Shown here one piece after another: positions 17,126 through 25,330 of a stretch of 64,000 nt of DNA (position 1 is the stretch's first letter; each line of letters opens with the position of its first letter). The stretch is taken from NCBI GenBank assembly GCA_963754445.1, contig CAVWFT010000001.1, forward strand, positions 1,922,001-1,986,000, written 5' to 3'. The notes beneath the pieces are model-generated. The model had not been told where the DNA came from. It did no database searches and worked only from the letters and a program-made list of their open reading frames with translations. The DNA is from Bog-473 sp963754445 (GTDB lineage: Bacteria; Actinomycetota; Acidimicrobiia; Acidimicrobiales; RAAP-2). The position numbers and the translations under genes were made by a program.

Positions 17126-18946
17126 TCATGCCACCGGGCCACGTCCGGCGGACCCTCCGGCACCGACCCCAGTGCCAGTCCCGGCGCCGGCGCCGACTGG
17201 CTCCCCCGCCGAGCTGTCGTCGTCCACCATGGCGGCGACGGCGGATCGCTCGGTCCGCGGACCCCGGGTCAGCGAGGCCGCCGCCGAAATGAAGGCCAGC
17301 CCGGCCGAGACGGCAAACACGATGGTCAATCCGTGATCGAAGGGCCCGGAGATGAGGTGCGGGAAGTACTCCCGTCCGGTCAAGACCCGCTGAGCCTGGA
17401 CGGGAAGCGAACCGAGCACCCCGCCGAGCGCCAGCAGATGGTGGAGCGGGTTGATGCCGAGCACCGAGGCGAAGAGCGATGACACCGGCGGCAACGACGC
17501 CACGTGATGGGCGGCGGCGGCCGGCACACCCTGTTGGCGGAGCCCGCTGCTCAGGCTCTTCGGCAACGTACTGGCCAGGCCCGTGATCATGAGGGAGAAG
17601 AACACCCCGATGGAGAGGGCGGTGCCCGAGTTCTGGAACGTGGCCCGCATGCCCGAGGCCGCACCTCGGAATTCTGCGGGCACGCTGCTCATCATCGATG
17701 CCGTGTTCGGCGCGCTGAACATGCCGATGCCGATCCCGTTGATGGCGATCAGGGTCGCGAACTCGAGATAGCTGAAGTCGACGGGCAGGAGCATGAGCCC
17801 GATGAAACTGGCGCCGTAGACGACCATGCCCGTGGTGGCGAAGATGGTGGCGCCGTAGCGGTCGGACAGATAGCCCGAGAGGGGTCCGGACAGAAGGAAC
17901 CCGCCGGTCAACGGCAGCAGGAAGATCCCGGCCCACAGGGGTGTCGAGCTGTAGTCGTAGCCGTGCAGTGGCAACCAGATCCCCTGCAGCCAGATCACGA
18001 GCATGAACTGCAATCCGCCCTGGCCGAGCCGTGCGGCGAAACTGGCCACGTTGCCGGCGGCGAAGGCCCTGATGCGGAACAACCCGAGCCGGAACATCGG
18101 CGACTCGACCCTGGTCTCGATGACCAGGAACGCCACCAGGAGCGCCAGCCCACCGAATAGCAGGGCCAGTACCTCGGGCTTTGTCCAGCCCATCGTGTGC
18201 CCGTGATACGGCTGAATCCCGATCGTGATGGCGACCAGGATCGACCCCAGGCCGACGGCGAAGGTGATGTTGCCCCACCAGTCGGTGCGACCCTTGGACT
18301 TCGTCCCCACCTCACGGAGGCGGTGGTACGCCCACAACGTGCCGAAGATTCCGACGGGTACGTTGATCCAGAAGACGGCGCGCCAGTCCCACGCCGCCAG
18401 GAGACCACCGGCCACCAGGCCGATGAACTGTCCGGTCAACCCCGCCACCTGGTTGATCCCCAACGCGAACCCGCGCCGGTCCTCCGGGAAGGCGTCGGTG
18501 ATGATGGCGGCCGAGTTGGCCATGAGCATCGAGCCCCCGATGGCCTGCAGGAAACGCCAGCCGATGAGCCAGAGCGCGCCCTTGCTGCCGAGGTACGGGT
18601 CGATCGAGAGCAAGATCGACGCGAACGTGAAGACGGCGAAGCCGGCGTTGTAGATGCGTACCCGCCCATACATGTCGCCAAGACGGCCCAGACTGACGAC
18701 GAACACCGCCTGCACCAGCCGGTAGCCCATGATCATCCAGAGCAGGAAGGCGATGTTGCCTGGCGCCAGTGGATCCAGGTGGATGCCGCGGAAAATGGCG
18801 GGCAGGGCGATGATGACGATCGACCCGTCGAGGACGGCCATGAACGTGGCCGCGGTGGTGTTGGCCAAGGCAACCCACTTGTACCGGCTGTCGACGTCGT
18901 TCGGCTCCAGGGCCACCGGGCCTGGAGTGGTCGAAGCCAGGGTCAC
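17126..18946 (-). CDS. MFS drug-export-type transporter (DHA2, 14-helix)
   Basis: 606-residue major facilitator protein with about 14 hydrophobic helices, in the DHA2 (EmrB/QacA-like) group. Motif A-like GRLGDMYGRVRIYN is near residue 85. The antiporter motif C region is around AGLTGQFIGLVAGGLLAAW, with DWRAVFWINVPVGIFG after helix 6. Expected to expel hydrophobic compounds using the proton gradient. Its ATG overlaps the upstream MarR stop by four bases (ATGA), showing translational coupling. Regulation by that MarR protein is the obvious reading. The C-terminus is Gly/Ala-rich. Confidence 0.9.
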   Translation of the reverse strand: MTLASTTPGPVALEPNDVDSRYKWVALANTTAATFMAVLDGSIVIIALPAIFRGIHLDPLAPGNIAFLLWMIMGYRLVQAVFVVSLGRLGDMYGRVRIYNAGFAVFTFASILLSIDPYLGSKGALWLIGWRFLQAIGGSMLMANSAAIITDAFPEDRRGFALGINQVAGLTGQFIGLVAGGLLAAWDWRAVFWINVPVGIFGTLWAYHRLREVGTKSKGRTDWWGNITFAVGLGSILVAITIGIQPYHGHTMGWTKPEVLALLFGGLALLVAFLVIETRVESPMFRLGLFRIRAFAAGNVASFAARLGQGGLQFMLVIWLQGIWLPLHGYDYSSTPLWAGIFLLPLTGGFLLSGPLSGYLSDRYGATIFATTGMVVYGASFIGLMLLPVDFSYLEFATLIAINGIGIGMFSAPNTASMMSSVPAEFRGAASGMRATFQNSGTALSIGVFFSLMITGLASTLPKSLSSGLRQQGVPAAAAHHVASLPPVSSLFASVLGINPLHHLLALGGVLGSLPVQAQRVLTGREYFPHLISGPFDHGLTIVFAVSAGLAFISAAASLTRGPRTERSAVAAMVDDDSSAGEPVGAGAGTGTGVGAGGSAGRGPVA

Positions 18947-19386
18947 AGGCGTTCGGCCATTCGCTCGATCAACGGTGCCGCCGCAGCCAACTGCCGGATC
19001 TCGGCCCGGGTGAAATGGGCGGCGAGTGCCTGTGAGAGCAACTCACTGCGTGCGCTCCGCCGTCGCCCGAGCAGCTCCTGGCCGGAGAGCGTGAGCGAGA
19101 GGATCGAGCGCCGACCGTCGGCCGGGTCGGCGGTCCGACCCACCAGACCACGTTCCTCGAGGGCGGCCACGGTGGCTCCCATCGACTGGGGACTGATGCG
19201 CTCGAGTCGGGCTAGTTCGGCCGATGTCGTCGGGCCGGTCCGATCGAGCCGGGCCAGCGCCGAGGTCTCGGGCGAGGTCAGATCGCCCTCCAGCGCGGCG
19301 GTCTGGCGCAGGCGCTGCACCAGCAACCGGACCGCTGCCTGCAGGGCCGCCGCGACGTCGTCCACCGAGGGCTCGGGTTGGGTCAT
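18943..19386 (-). CDS. MarR family transcriptional regulator
   Basis: 147-residue winged-helix repressor. The recognition region is LTSPETSALARLDRTGPTTSAELARLERISPQSMGATVAALEERGLV, described here by its parts: helix near 55-70 and recognition helix ISPQSMGATVAALE. The wing D-P-A-D-G-R-R-S follows. It starts at ATG 19386 and overlaps the MFS gene by four bases. A direct repeat of AGTTTnACCTTA lies just upstream (19393-19418) and is the probable operator. The ligand is probably a substrate of the exporter it controls. Confidence 0.88.
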   Translation of the reverse strand: MTQPEPSVDDVAAALQAAVRLLVQRLRQTAALEGDLTSPETSALARLDRTGPTTSAELARLERISPQSMGATVAALEERGLVGRTADPADGRRSILSLTLSGQELLGRRRSARSELLSQALAAHFTRAEIRQLAAAAPLIERMAERL

Positions 19387-19392
19387 CTACTA

Positions 19393-19418
19393 AGTTTAAC
19401 CTTATCAGTTTCACCTTA
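19393..19418. promoter_or_regulatory. Direct repeat AGTTT(a/c)ACCTTA, probable MarR operator
   Basis: Two 12-base copies, 19393-19404 and 19407-19418, differing at one base and separated by two bases. They are only 7 bases upstream of the marR start, in an AT-rich patch between the MarR operon and the divergent DoxX-like gene. Position and repetition suggest autoregulation. Confidence 0.6.
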
Positions 19419-19526
19419 CAATGACAACGGCGGTGTCCCGGGTCGGCGAGTCCCGACGTACCGGCTTGTAATCACCCGATCAGGTGATCGAAACGGCGTC
19501 CGCGCTCGCTACGCTTGGGGGGACAA

Positions 19527-20345
19527 ATGACCATCTCGCGACGACTCACCGATTCCCTGTTGGCATCCATCTTCATCGCACAAGGCTGGAATGCCGTGCG
19601 GGAACCGTCCGCCGCGGTCGACGTGGCGCCGATCGATGGCGACCTCGGCGCCGAGGCACTCCCGGCGGCGACCGAGACCGCCGTGTCCTCCGTGCGCATC
19701 AACGGCGCGGTCCAGATTGCGGGAGGCGCTCTGCTCGCGGTGGGCAAGTTCCGCCGTCTGGCGACATTGGCGCTCATCGGTTCGCTGGCGCCGGCCACCT
19801 ACGCCGGGATCCAGGCCTGGCGCGAGGGAGACGAGAACCTTCGGGCCGAGCAACGGACCGAGCTCCTGAAGAACGTCGGCCTGTTGGGCGCCCTCGTGCT
19901 CGCCGGCCTCGACAGAGAGGCTGCGTCCATCCGCCGATGGGGGAAGCGCCGGCGCAACAGTGACGTCACGACGGTGATGGGCCACCTGCCCGACGGCATC
20001 GTCCATCCGTCGACGTCCAAGGCCGCCGACGTCACGATCACCGCGGGTCGGCGGGCGAAGAGGGCGGCCAAGGCGGCGACTCGACAGGCGAACGTCGCCG
20101 TGGTGAGCGCGGCCCGGCATGCCAACGAGGCGGCACGGCATGCCAACGAAGTGGCGGCACACACCGGCAGCGTCGGGGCCGAGATCAGCGCCCCGTATGT
20201 CCGCACCGTCGAGGAGAGCGCGCTGGATGCGGCCAGGACCGCCATCGAGATCGCCAGTCCGTACATTGCGGCCGGAGTCGAGCGAGCCGGAACGCTGCTG
20301 GCCAAGGTCCCCGACTATCTGCCCGAGCCCCACCTCGCGGACTGA
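19527..20345 (+). CDS. DoxX-like membrane protein with a long helical tail
   Basis: 272 residues from ATG 19527, which follows GGGGGG at the right distance. An upstream TTG would place the start inside that ribosome-binding site. The N-terminal 135 residues match the DoxX family: RRLTDSLLASIFIAQGWNAVREP, then hydrophobic helices and KFRRLATLALIGSLAPATYAG. The C-terminal half is unusual. It is alanine-rich and strongly helical, with heptad-like repeats of R-x-A-K-A-A and HANEAARHANE, suggesting an amphipathic or coiled-coil extension outside the membrane. DoxX proteins are linked to thiol and redox stress in mycobacteria; the function here is not established. Confidence 0.75.
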   Translation: MTISRRLTDSLLASIFIAQGWNAVREPSAAVDVAPIDGDLGAEALPAATETAVSSVRINGAVQIAGGALLAVGKFRRLATLALIGSLAPATYAGIQAWREGDENLRAEQRTELLKNVGLLGALVLAGLDREAASIRRWGKRRRNSDVTTVMGHLPDGIVHPSTSKAADVTITAGRRAKRAAKAATRQANVAVVSAARHANEAARHANEVAAHTGSVGAEISAPYVRTVEESALDAARTAIEIASPYIAAGVERAGTLLAKVPDYLPEPHLAD

Positions 20346-20467
20346 TCGCACCACCGATTGCCGCTGCGCTGCGCGGCAGTCACCCATCGTCCACCGGAGG
20401 CTTGTTGGCCTCGCCGTCTCGGAGCAACGGCAGCAACGTCGTGCTCCCCCACTCCTGAAGGGATCAC

Positions 20468-21550
20468 ATGCGGGTCTTTACCTGCGATAGCTGCGGACAC
20501 CTCGTGTACTTCGACAACACCCAGTGCCTTCGTTGCGAAGCACCCCTCGGGTACGCGCACGAACACCGGGATGTCATTTCATTGACCGAGATCACGGAAG
20601 GTTCCTTCGCCGACCTCTTGACGCCGACCGGGACGTGGCAACGTTGCGCGGCCTCGGACCTGAACGGATGCAACTGGCTCGTCCCGGCGGGTGATGACCC
20701 CCTGTGCGCCTCGTGCGTCCTGACCCGCACCCGCCCGGCGGACGAGGACAGCATCGGGCTCTTCGAGCTCGTCCAGAGCGAAACCGCAAAGCGGCGACTG
20801 GTCTTTCAACTCGCCGAGCTGAACCTGCCGATTGCCCGGCGCGACGAGGAATCCGGGAGCGGGCTCGTCTTCGATCTGCTCTCGAGCACCAGGACCAAGG
20901 TGGTGACCGGTCACGACGATGGTGTGATCACGCTCGACCTGGCGGAGGCCGACAGCGTGCATCGAGAGCACCTGCGCCTCCAGCTCAACGAGCCCTACCG
21001 CACCGTCCTCGGTCATTTTCGCCATGAGATCGGCCACTACTACTGGCCGATCCTCGTGCACGAGGCGGCGGACCTGGACGCCTGCCGGACGCTCTTCGGC
21101 GACGAGAGGGAGGACTACCAGGAAGCCGTGGCCAAGCACTACGAGTCGGATTCGGAAACCGACTTCAGCTGGATGCAGACGCACGTCAGCCGTTACGCCA
21201 CGATGCATCCCTTCGAGGACTGGGCCGAGACGTTCGCCCACTATCTCCATATTCTCGACACGCTGCAGACGGCCGAGAGCTTCGGCATCGGCACCATGGG
21301 CGCAACAGCGGTGCGCCGCCTGACCCGGCGGACCGGGGCCCACCCGACCAGGCCCGACGGGAGCGCATCGTTCGGAGAGGTCGTCGACCACTGGTTGGAA
21401 CTCTCGTATGCGCTCAACCAGATCAGTCGCTCCATGGGCGACCGCGATCTCTACCCCTTCGTGCTCCCGCCCGCGGCCATCAGGAAGATGGCCTTCGTGG
21501 ATCACTTGGTCACTGCGCACGCGGCTCCTCCCACGAGGCAGATCACCTAG
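20468..21550 (+). CDS. Putative zinc metallopeptidase with N-terminal zinc ribbon
   Basis: 360-residue protein. The N-terminus is a zinc ribbon (C6-x2-C9 and C20-x2-C23), with further Cys pairs near 60-68 and 80-83. The catalytic-type motif HEIGH is at 186-190 (LGHFRHEIGHYYWPIL). A downstream FEDWAETFAHYLHILDTL provides possible third-ligand Glu/His residues. This fits the putative zinc-binding metallo-peptidase family (Peptidase_Mx type). It is cytoplasmic, as no signal is seen. The start ATG 20468 is preceded by GAAGGGATC. The substrate is unknown. It may be co-transcribed with the DoxX-like gene 122 bases upstream, but a small hairpin lies between them. Confidence 0.82.
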   Translation: MRVFTCDSCGHLVYFDNTQCLRCEAPLGYAHEHRDVISLTEITEGSFADLLTPTGTWQRCAASDLNGCNWLVPAGDDPLCASCVLTRTRPADEDSIGLFELVQSETAKRRLVFQLAELNLPIARRDEESGSGLVFDLLSSTRTKVVTGHDDGVITLDLAEADSVHREHLRLQLNEPYRTVLGHFRHEIGHYYWPILVHEAADLDACRTLFGDEREDYQEAVAKHYESDSETDFSWMQTHVSRYATMHPFEDWAETFAHYLHILDTLQTAESFGIGTMGATAVRRLTRRTGAHPTRPDGSASFGEVVDHWLELSYALNQISRSMGDRDLYPFVLPPAAIRKMAFVDHLVTAHAAPPTRQIT

Positions 21551-21804
21551 CAGGGCGGACTCGAGAACCCGACAGGCCCACACCCCAGCCCCGCCGTAGA
21601 GAATGCGCCGGCGGGACGTGGGGCACTCGTGGGCCTGATCACCCTCCTACCGCAGGGGAGACCGCCGGTTGGAGTTGATGCATGGTTACCCGCATCAGGG
21701 CGGCTGAAACGAGGAAATGCCCGAGGCGAGAAACTGCCCGGACCCGGAACCTTCGACCTCGGACGGCGGGAGGGAGTCCGACCGACTCCTTGTACGCTTG
21801 GTCG

Positions 21805-22245
21805 GTGACGTCGGTACCCGAGAATGAAGAGGCAGTGCCGCACCGCAGTCGCATCGAGCATCGGACGTCACAGCTTCCGGTCTGGAGCCGCATCCTCTAC
21901 AGGATCGAGCACTACACCGCGCTGCCGGCCATTGCCCTGGTCGCCACCCTCGGCGTCGTCGCCCTCGTCGTCGTCATCTCGTTGCTCGGGTATCCGAAGA
22001 ACGGCGTCGACGCGTTCGAGCTCTGCGTCTCCGCCATCACGCTCATCATGGTCTTCGCCATCCAGCACACCGCGGGACGCGAACAGGCGGCCACCCAACG
22101 CAAGCTCGACGAGTTGATTCGAGCGTTCCCCGGTGCGAACGAGTCTCTGATGATGCTCGAGGAAGCACCTCGGGAGGTCATGCTCGACGTGGAGGACGAG
22201 CAGCGGACCGTTCGCCTCAACTCGCCGGACACGAACGGCACGTAG
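21805..22245 (+). CDS. Low-affinity iron permease-like small membrane protein
   Basis: 146 residues from GTG 21805; a longer in-frame reading from 21682 adds an arginine-rich stretch with no coding character. Two hydrophobic segments, near 30-55 and 65-83, are followed by IQHTAGREQAATQRKLDELIRAFPGANESLMMLEEAP. That Q-H-T-x-x-R-E-Q...R-K-L-D-E-L signature is found in the low-affinity iron permease family (PF04120). Transport by bacterial members is not well shown, so the name is by family only. A strong hairpin follows the stop. Confidence 0.75.
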   Translation: MTSVPENEEAVPHRSRIEHRTSQLPVWSRILYRIEHYTALPAIALVATLGVVALVVVISLLGYPKNGVDAFELCVSAITLIMVFAIQHTAGREQAATQRKLDELIRAFPGANESLMMLEEAPREVMLDVEDEQRTVRLNSPDTNGT

Positions 22246-22259
22246 CCCCTCTCGATCCC

Positions 22260-22293
22260 CCGCCGGACGCCACCGTCCGACGGCGTCCGGCGG
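22260..22293. terminator. Bidirectional hairpin terminator, 12-bp perfect stem
   Basis: CCGCCGGACGCC (22260-22271), ten-base loop, GGCGTCCGGCGG (22282-22293). It lies between the convergent iron-permease-like gene (stop 22245) and RraA-like gene (stop 22338), so it can serve both. No T-run follows on either side. Confidence 0.7.
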
Positions 22294-22337
22294 TGCCTCG
22301 AGGCAATTCCAGGGTCGGCCAGTCCCAGCGTCCAGGG

Positions 22338-22982
22338 TCAGGCGCCCGCCACGCGCACCAGCGACGCGTCGAGACCGAGGAGCCCGACCGTCGTCTCACC
22401 CGCCCGCAGCGCCTCGAAGAACCCCGCCTCTTTGGCCTCACGGGACCGCCCGGCCTCCAGCACGGCGTCGAGCTCGGCGCCCGGCACGAACGTGATGCCG
22501 TCCACGTCGGCCACCACCCAGTCCCCCGCCGACACGGTGACGCCGCCCACCCGGACCGGTGCGCCCACGGTCCCGGGCTTGTCCTTCGTTGCCCCGGTCA
22601 GGGCGATCTCGGCCGAGAAAACCGGGAATTCATGGGCCTCGAGTGCCGCCACGTCGCGTACACCACCGTCGAGCACGAGCCCGACCAACCCGGCCGCCTC
22701 GGCCGCCGTCGTGAGGACCTCGCCCCAGTAGCCCCGGTCGGCCACCTGCCCGACGTCGACGACCAGCACACTGCCGGCCGGCGCCGTGGTGACCCCGACG
22801 TGCACGGCCAGGTTGTCCCCGGGCGTACAGCCCACCGGATACGCCGGCGCGGCCAGCCGCGCCCCGTTCCAAGCCGGGCGGAGCCGGCGGTGCGCCGCCC
22901 GGCCGCCCGACTCGCCCAGGGTGGCCGAGCCAAGCTCCAACAATGCGGCCGCGGTCTCCTCGGCACTGCTCGTCGTACTCAC
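22338..22982 (-). CDS. RraA-like / 4-hydroxy-4-methyl-2-oxoglutarate aldolase family protein
   Basis: 214 residues from GTG 22982, which has a strong GGAGGAG ribosome-binding site 5 bases away. The RraA fold is recognised by SVLVVDVGQVADRGYWGEVLTTAA split around the glycine-rich turn, then GLVLDGGVRDVAALE, where Arg and Asp of G-G-x-R-D bind substrate and metal in the HMG/CHA aldolases. Family roles are cleavage of oxo-acid intermediates of aromatic breakdown or, in the RraA branch, RNase E inhibition. The gene content here favours a metabolic role. It is divergent from the ThuA-like gene across 76 bases. Confidence 0.82.
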   Translation of the reverse strand: MSTTSSAEETAAALLELGSATLGESGGRAAHRRLRPAWNGARLAAPAYPVGCTPGDNLAVHVGVTTAPAGSVLVVDVGQVADRGYWGEVLTTAAEAAGLVGLVLDGGVRDVAALEAHEFPVFSAEIALTGATKDKPGTVGAPVRVGGVTVSAGDWVVADVDGITFVPGAELDAVLEAGRSREAKEAGFFEALRAGETTVGLLGLDASLVRVAGA

Positions 22983-23058
22983 GGGTGCTCCTCCTCGCTC
23001 GAGAACTCGTGCATTGGACCACCGGGCGCGCCGCGCGCACCAGCCGTACACTCCGCAC

Positions 23059-23751
23059 GTGTCCGACAACATGCTCATCGTCACCCAGGTGGCGCCGTAC
23101 GTGGACTCGCCCGCGGGCGTCCACGGCACCCTCGGCCAGGCCACGGCCGCCCTCTCCCAGCTGGCCGACATGGCCGGTCTGAAGCCCACCCCGGTGGATG
23201 ACGTCCGCGATGTCTCCCCCGACCTGGTCGAGGCGGCCCGTGTCCTTGCCCTCTTCACCATCGGGGAGACGCCCTGGTCGACCCAACAGAAGGAGGCAAT
23301 CGAGTCGTCGTGGGGGGCCGGCCGGTTGCGCATCCTCGGGATCCACTCGGCGACGGACGCCAGCCACACCTGGCCCGAGTACGGCTCCATGCTGGGCGCC
23401 CGGTTCGACGGCCACCCCTGGACCCAGCAATTCGCCATCGACGTCGTCGACCCGGACCACCCGGCCACGGCCCATCTCGGCGAGCAATGGGACTGGCGCG
23501 ACGAGGTCTACCTCTTCCGCGACCTGCGCCCCGACGCCCGGGTCCTCCTCCGCCTGGCCGACGGCCAGGTCGACCTCTCGGCCCCGGGCGGTCGGATCCC
23601 CGACTGCGGGTTTCCCCTGGCCTGGTGCGTCGAGGACGGTCCGGCCCGCAGCTTCTACAGCGCGCTCGGCCATTTCCCCCTGGCCTGGGAGCTGCCCGTC
23701 TACCTGCGCCACCTGGCCGGGGGGCTCGCCTGGCTGGGATCGAACGCGTAA
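23059..23751 (+). CDS. ThuA-like domain protein
   Basis: 230 residues from GTG 23059. The sequence fits the ThuA/trehalose-utilisation family, a class I glutamine-amidotransferase-like fold: MLIVTQVAPY start, ALFTIGETPWSTQQKEAI, GIHSATDASHTWPEYGSMLGARF, HPWTQQFAIDVVDPDHPAT and PLAWELPVYLRHLAGGLAWL at the end. Family members are linked to sugar metabolism, but no activity is assigned. Its TAA stop at 23749-23751 overlaps operator 3, so the next operon begins immediately after it. Confidence 0.78.
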   Translation: MSDNMLIVTQVAPYVDSPAGVHGTLGQATAALSQLADMAGLKPTPVDDVRDVSPDLVEAARVLALFTIGETPWSTQQKEAIESSWGAGRLRILGIHSATDASHTWPEYGSMLGARFDGHPWTQQFAIDVVDPDHPATAHLGEQWDWRDEVYLFRDLRPDARVLLRLADGQVDLSAPGGRIPDCGFPLAWCVEDGPARSFYSALGHFPLAWELPVYLRHLAGGLAWLGSNA

Positions 23752-23771
23752 CCTGACAGCCATGTCAGGTT
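23750..23771. promoter_or_regulatory. Palindromic operator 3, AACCTGAC-N6-GTCAGGTT
   Basis: Perfect 8-6-8 palindrome with both halves identical to operator 1 and a different spacer (AGCCAT). It overlaps the ThuA stop and a possible ATG at 23762, and lies 30 bases before the more likely dehydrogenase start at 23801. Confidence 0.82.
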
Positions 23772-23800
23772 CAACTACGGGGGGACCGTTGCCCGACGTC

Positions 23801-24835
23801 ATGTCGGCGGCCGTGTACCAGTCACCAGGAGTCATCACGATCGAGGAGCGGGTCGTTCCCCGCCCCGGTCCCGACGAGATCGTCGTGCAGGTCCATTCCT
23901 GCGGCATCTGCGGTTCCGACATCCATCAGCTGCGCGACGGATGGGGACTCCCCCCGGGCGTGGTCGCCGGCCACGAATGGAGCGGCACCATCGCCGCCGT
24001 CGGCGACGGCGTAACCACGTGGTCGGTGGGCGAATTGGTCGTGGGCGGTTCGTCGCCCCGCTGCGGGACCTGCCGCCGCTGCCGCGAGGGGAAGCCGTCG
24101 CAATGCGAGAACCGCAACGACTTGACGAGCACCCACAACGACGGGGCGTTCGCCGAGTACATCCTGTGCCGGGCCGGCGGGGTGCTGCGCCTCCCCGACG
24201 GGCTCGCCGCGCGCCACGCCGCGTTGGCCGAGCCGCTGTCGGTCGCCATGCACGGGATCACCCGCTCGGGCGCACAGCCCGGAGACCGGGTCATGGTCTT
24301 CGGGGCCGGGCCGATCGGCGCACTCAGCATCGCCGCCCTCCGCGCCGCGGGCATCGACGACGTGACCGTGGTGGAGCCCAACGAGGGCCGGCGCAGCCTT
24401 GCCTCCAAGCTCGGAGCAACCGACGTCGTCGACCCGGCCGAGCTCGAGGTGTTCCCCCCCTGGGAACCCGAGCGCCAGGCGACACGGTCTGCGCACGTGG
24501 TCCTCGAGTGCTCCGGGCACCGGGCCGCCATCGAGGCGGGCTTCAGCCAGGTGGCCCGCGGCGGGATCCTCGTCATGGTGGGGGCCGGCATCGACCACCC
24601 GACGTTCGACATCAATCGCATGATCCTCAACGAGGTGACGGTGACGGGTTCGTTCGTCTACGACCACGAAGGATTCGAGCGGGCACTCGAACTCCTGGCC
24701 TCGCCCGGGTTCCCGTGCGAACTGCTCATCGATCCCCACGACATCGGCCTCGACGGCATCAGAGGCGCCCTCGAGGACCTCGCCGTCGGCAAAATAGCCG
24801 GCAAGGTCATGGTGGCCCCAGGAGGTCAGCGCTGA
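23801..24835 (+). CDS. Zinc-dependent alcohol dehydrogenase (MDR family)
   Basis: 344-residue medium-chain dehydrogenase. The catalytic zinc site has Cys37 region CGICGSDIH and GHEWSG, and the structural zinc loop CGTCRRCREGKPSQC gives four Cys. The nucleotide fold has MVFGAGPIGALSIAALRAAG, and Glu after the second strand (VEPNEG) suggests NAD. ATG 23801 gives the family's usual beginning (MSAAVYQ). An upstream in-frame ATG 23762 falls inside operator 3 and would add 13 polar residues. The stop overlaps the next ATG (TGATG). It probably oxidises an alcohol or polyol in the operator-linked pathway; the substrate is unknown. Confidence 0.87.
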   Translation: MSAAVYQSPGVITIEERVVPRPGPDEIVVQVHSCGICGSDIHQLRDGWGLPPGVVAGHEWSGTIAAVGDGVTTWSVGELVVGGSSPRCGTCRRCREGKPSQCENRNDLTSTHNDGAFAEYILCRAGGVLRLPDGLAARHAALAEPLSVAMHGITRSGAQPGDRVMVFGAGPIGALSIAALRAAGIDDVTVVEPNEGRRSLASKLGATDVVDPAELEVFPPWEPERQATRSAHVVLECSGHRAAIEAGFSQVARGGILVMVGAGIDHPTFDINRMILNEVTVTGSFVYDHEGFERALELLASPGFPCELLIDPHDIGLDGIRGALEDLAVGKIAGKVMVAPGGQR

Positions 24836-25296
24836 TGGCACATCCCTTCTACCCGTCCGGCAATCCACGCTTCAACCACGTGGCCATGTCGCTCCCGGCC
24901 GATCTGCTCGACGAGAAGAACCGCACGGAGGTCTGCGGCTTCTTCAAGGACGTCCTCGGATTCGACGAGATCGCCGTCATGACAGAGGACCGCCGGCGGC
25001 TGATCCTGAGCTGTGTCCACTGGGACCAGTTCATCTTCCTCATCGCCGAGGACGAGCCGATGCGGTGCCCCCGGATGGATCACTACGGCTTCGCGGTGAA
25101 CTCGTTCGAAGACCTGCAGGGCATCCAGCAGCGGGCCGAGGCCTACCGCGAGAAGGATGACCGGGTGGACATCATCGATCTGCACGTCGACGATCAGGGC
25201 ATGGTCAAGATCCACTCGCTCTATGTCCGCTACATCTTGCCCATGACGTGCGAGGTGCAGTACTGGGAGTTCCCCGAGCAGGCACTGGCCGGCTGA
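24835..25296 (+). CDS. VOC/glyoxalase-like protein
   Basis: 153 residues. ATG 24835 shares a base with the dehydrogenase stop and has AGGAGGT ten bases before it, a strong ribosome-binding site. The pattern NPRFNHVAMSLPADLL, then RTEVCGFFKDVLGFDEIAVM, then MDHYGFAVNSFEDLQGI resembles one vicinal-oxygen-chelate module with His and acidic ligand candidates. I cannot place the metal ligands with certainty. It is the second gene of the operon behind operator 3 and is likely to act on the same substrate path as the dehydrogenase. Confidence 0.7.
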   Translation: MAHPFYPSGNPRFNHVAMSLPADLLDEKNRTEVCGFFKDVLGFDEIAVMTEDRRRLILSCVHWDQFIFLIAEDEPMRCPRMDHYGFAVNSFEDLQGIQQRAEAYREKDDRVDIIDLHVDDQGMVKIHSLYVRYILPMTCEVQYWEFPEQALAG

Positions 25297-25330
25297 ACGC
25301 CGGTGAGCAACCCGGCACTACGGTGCCGTC

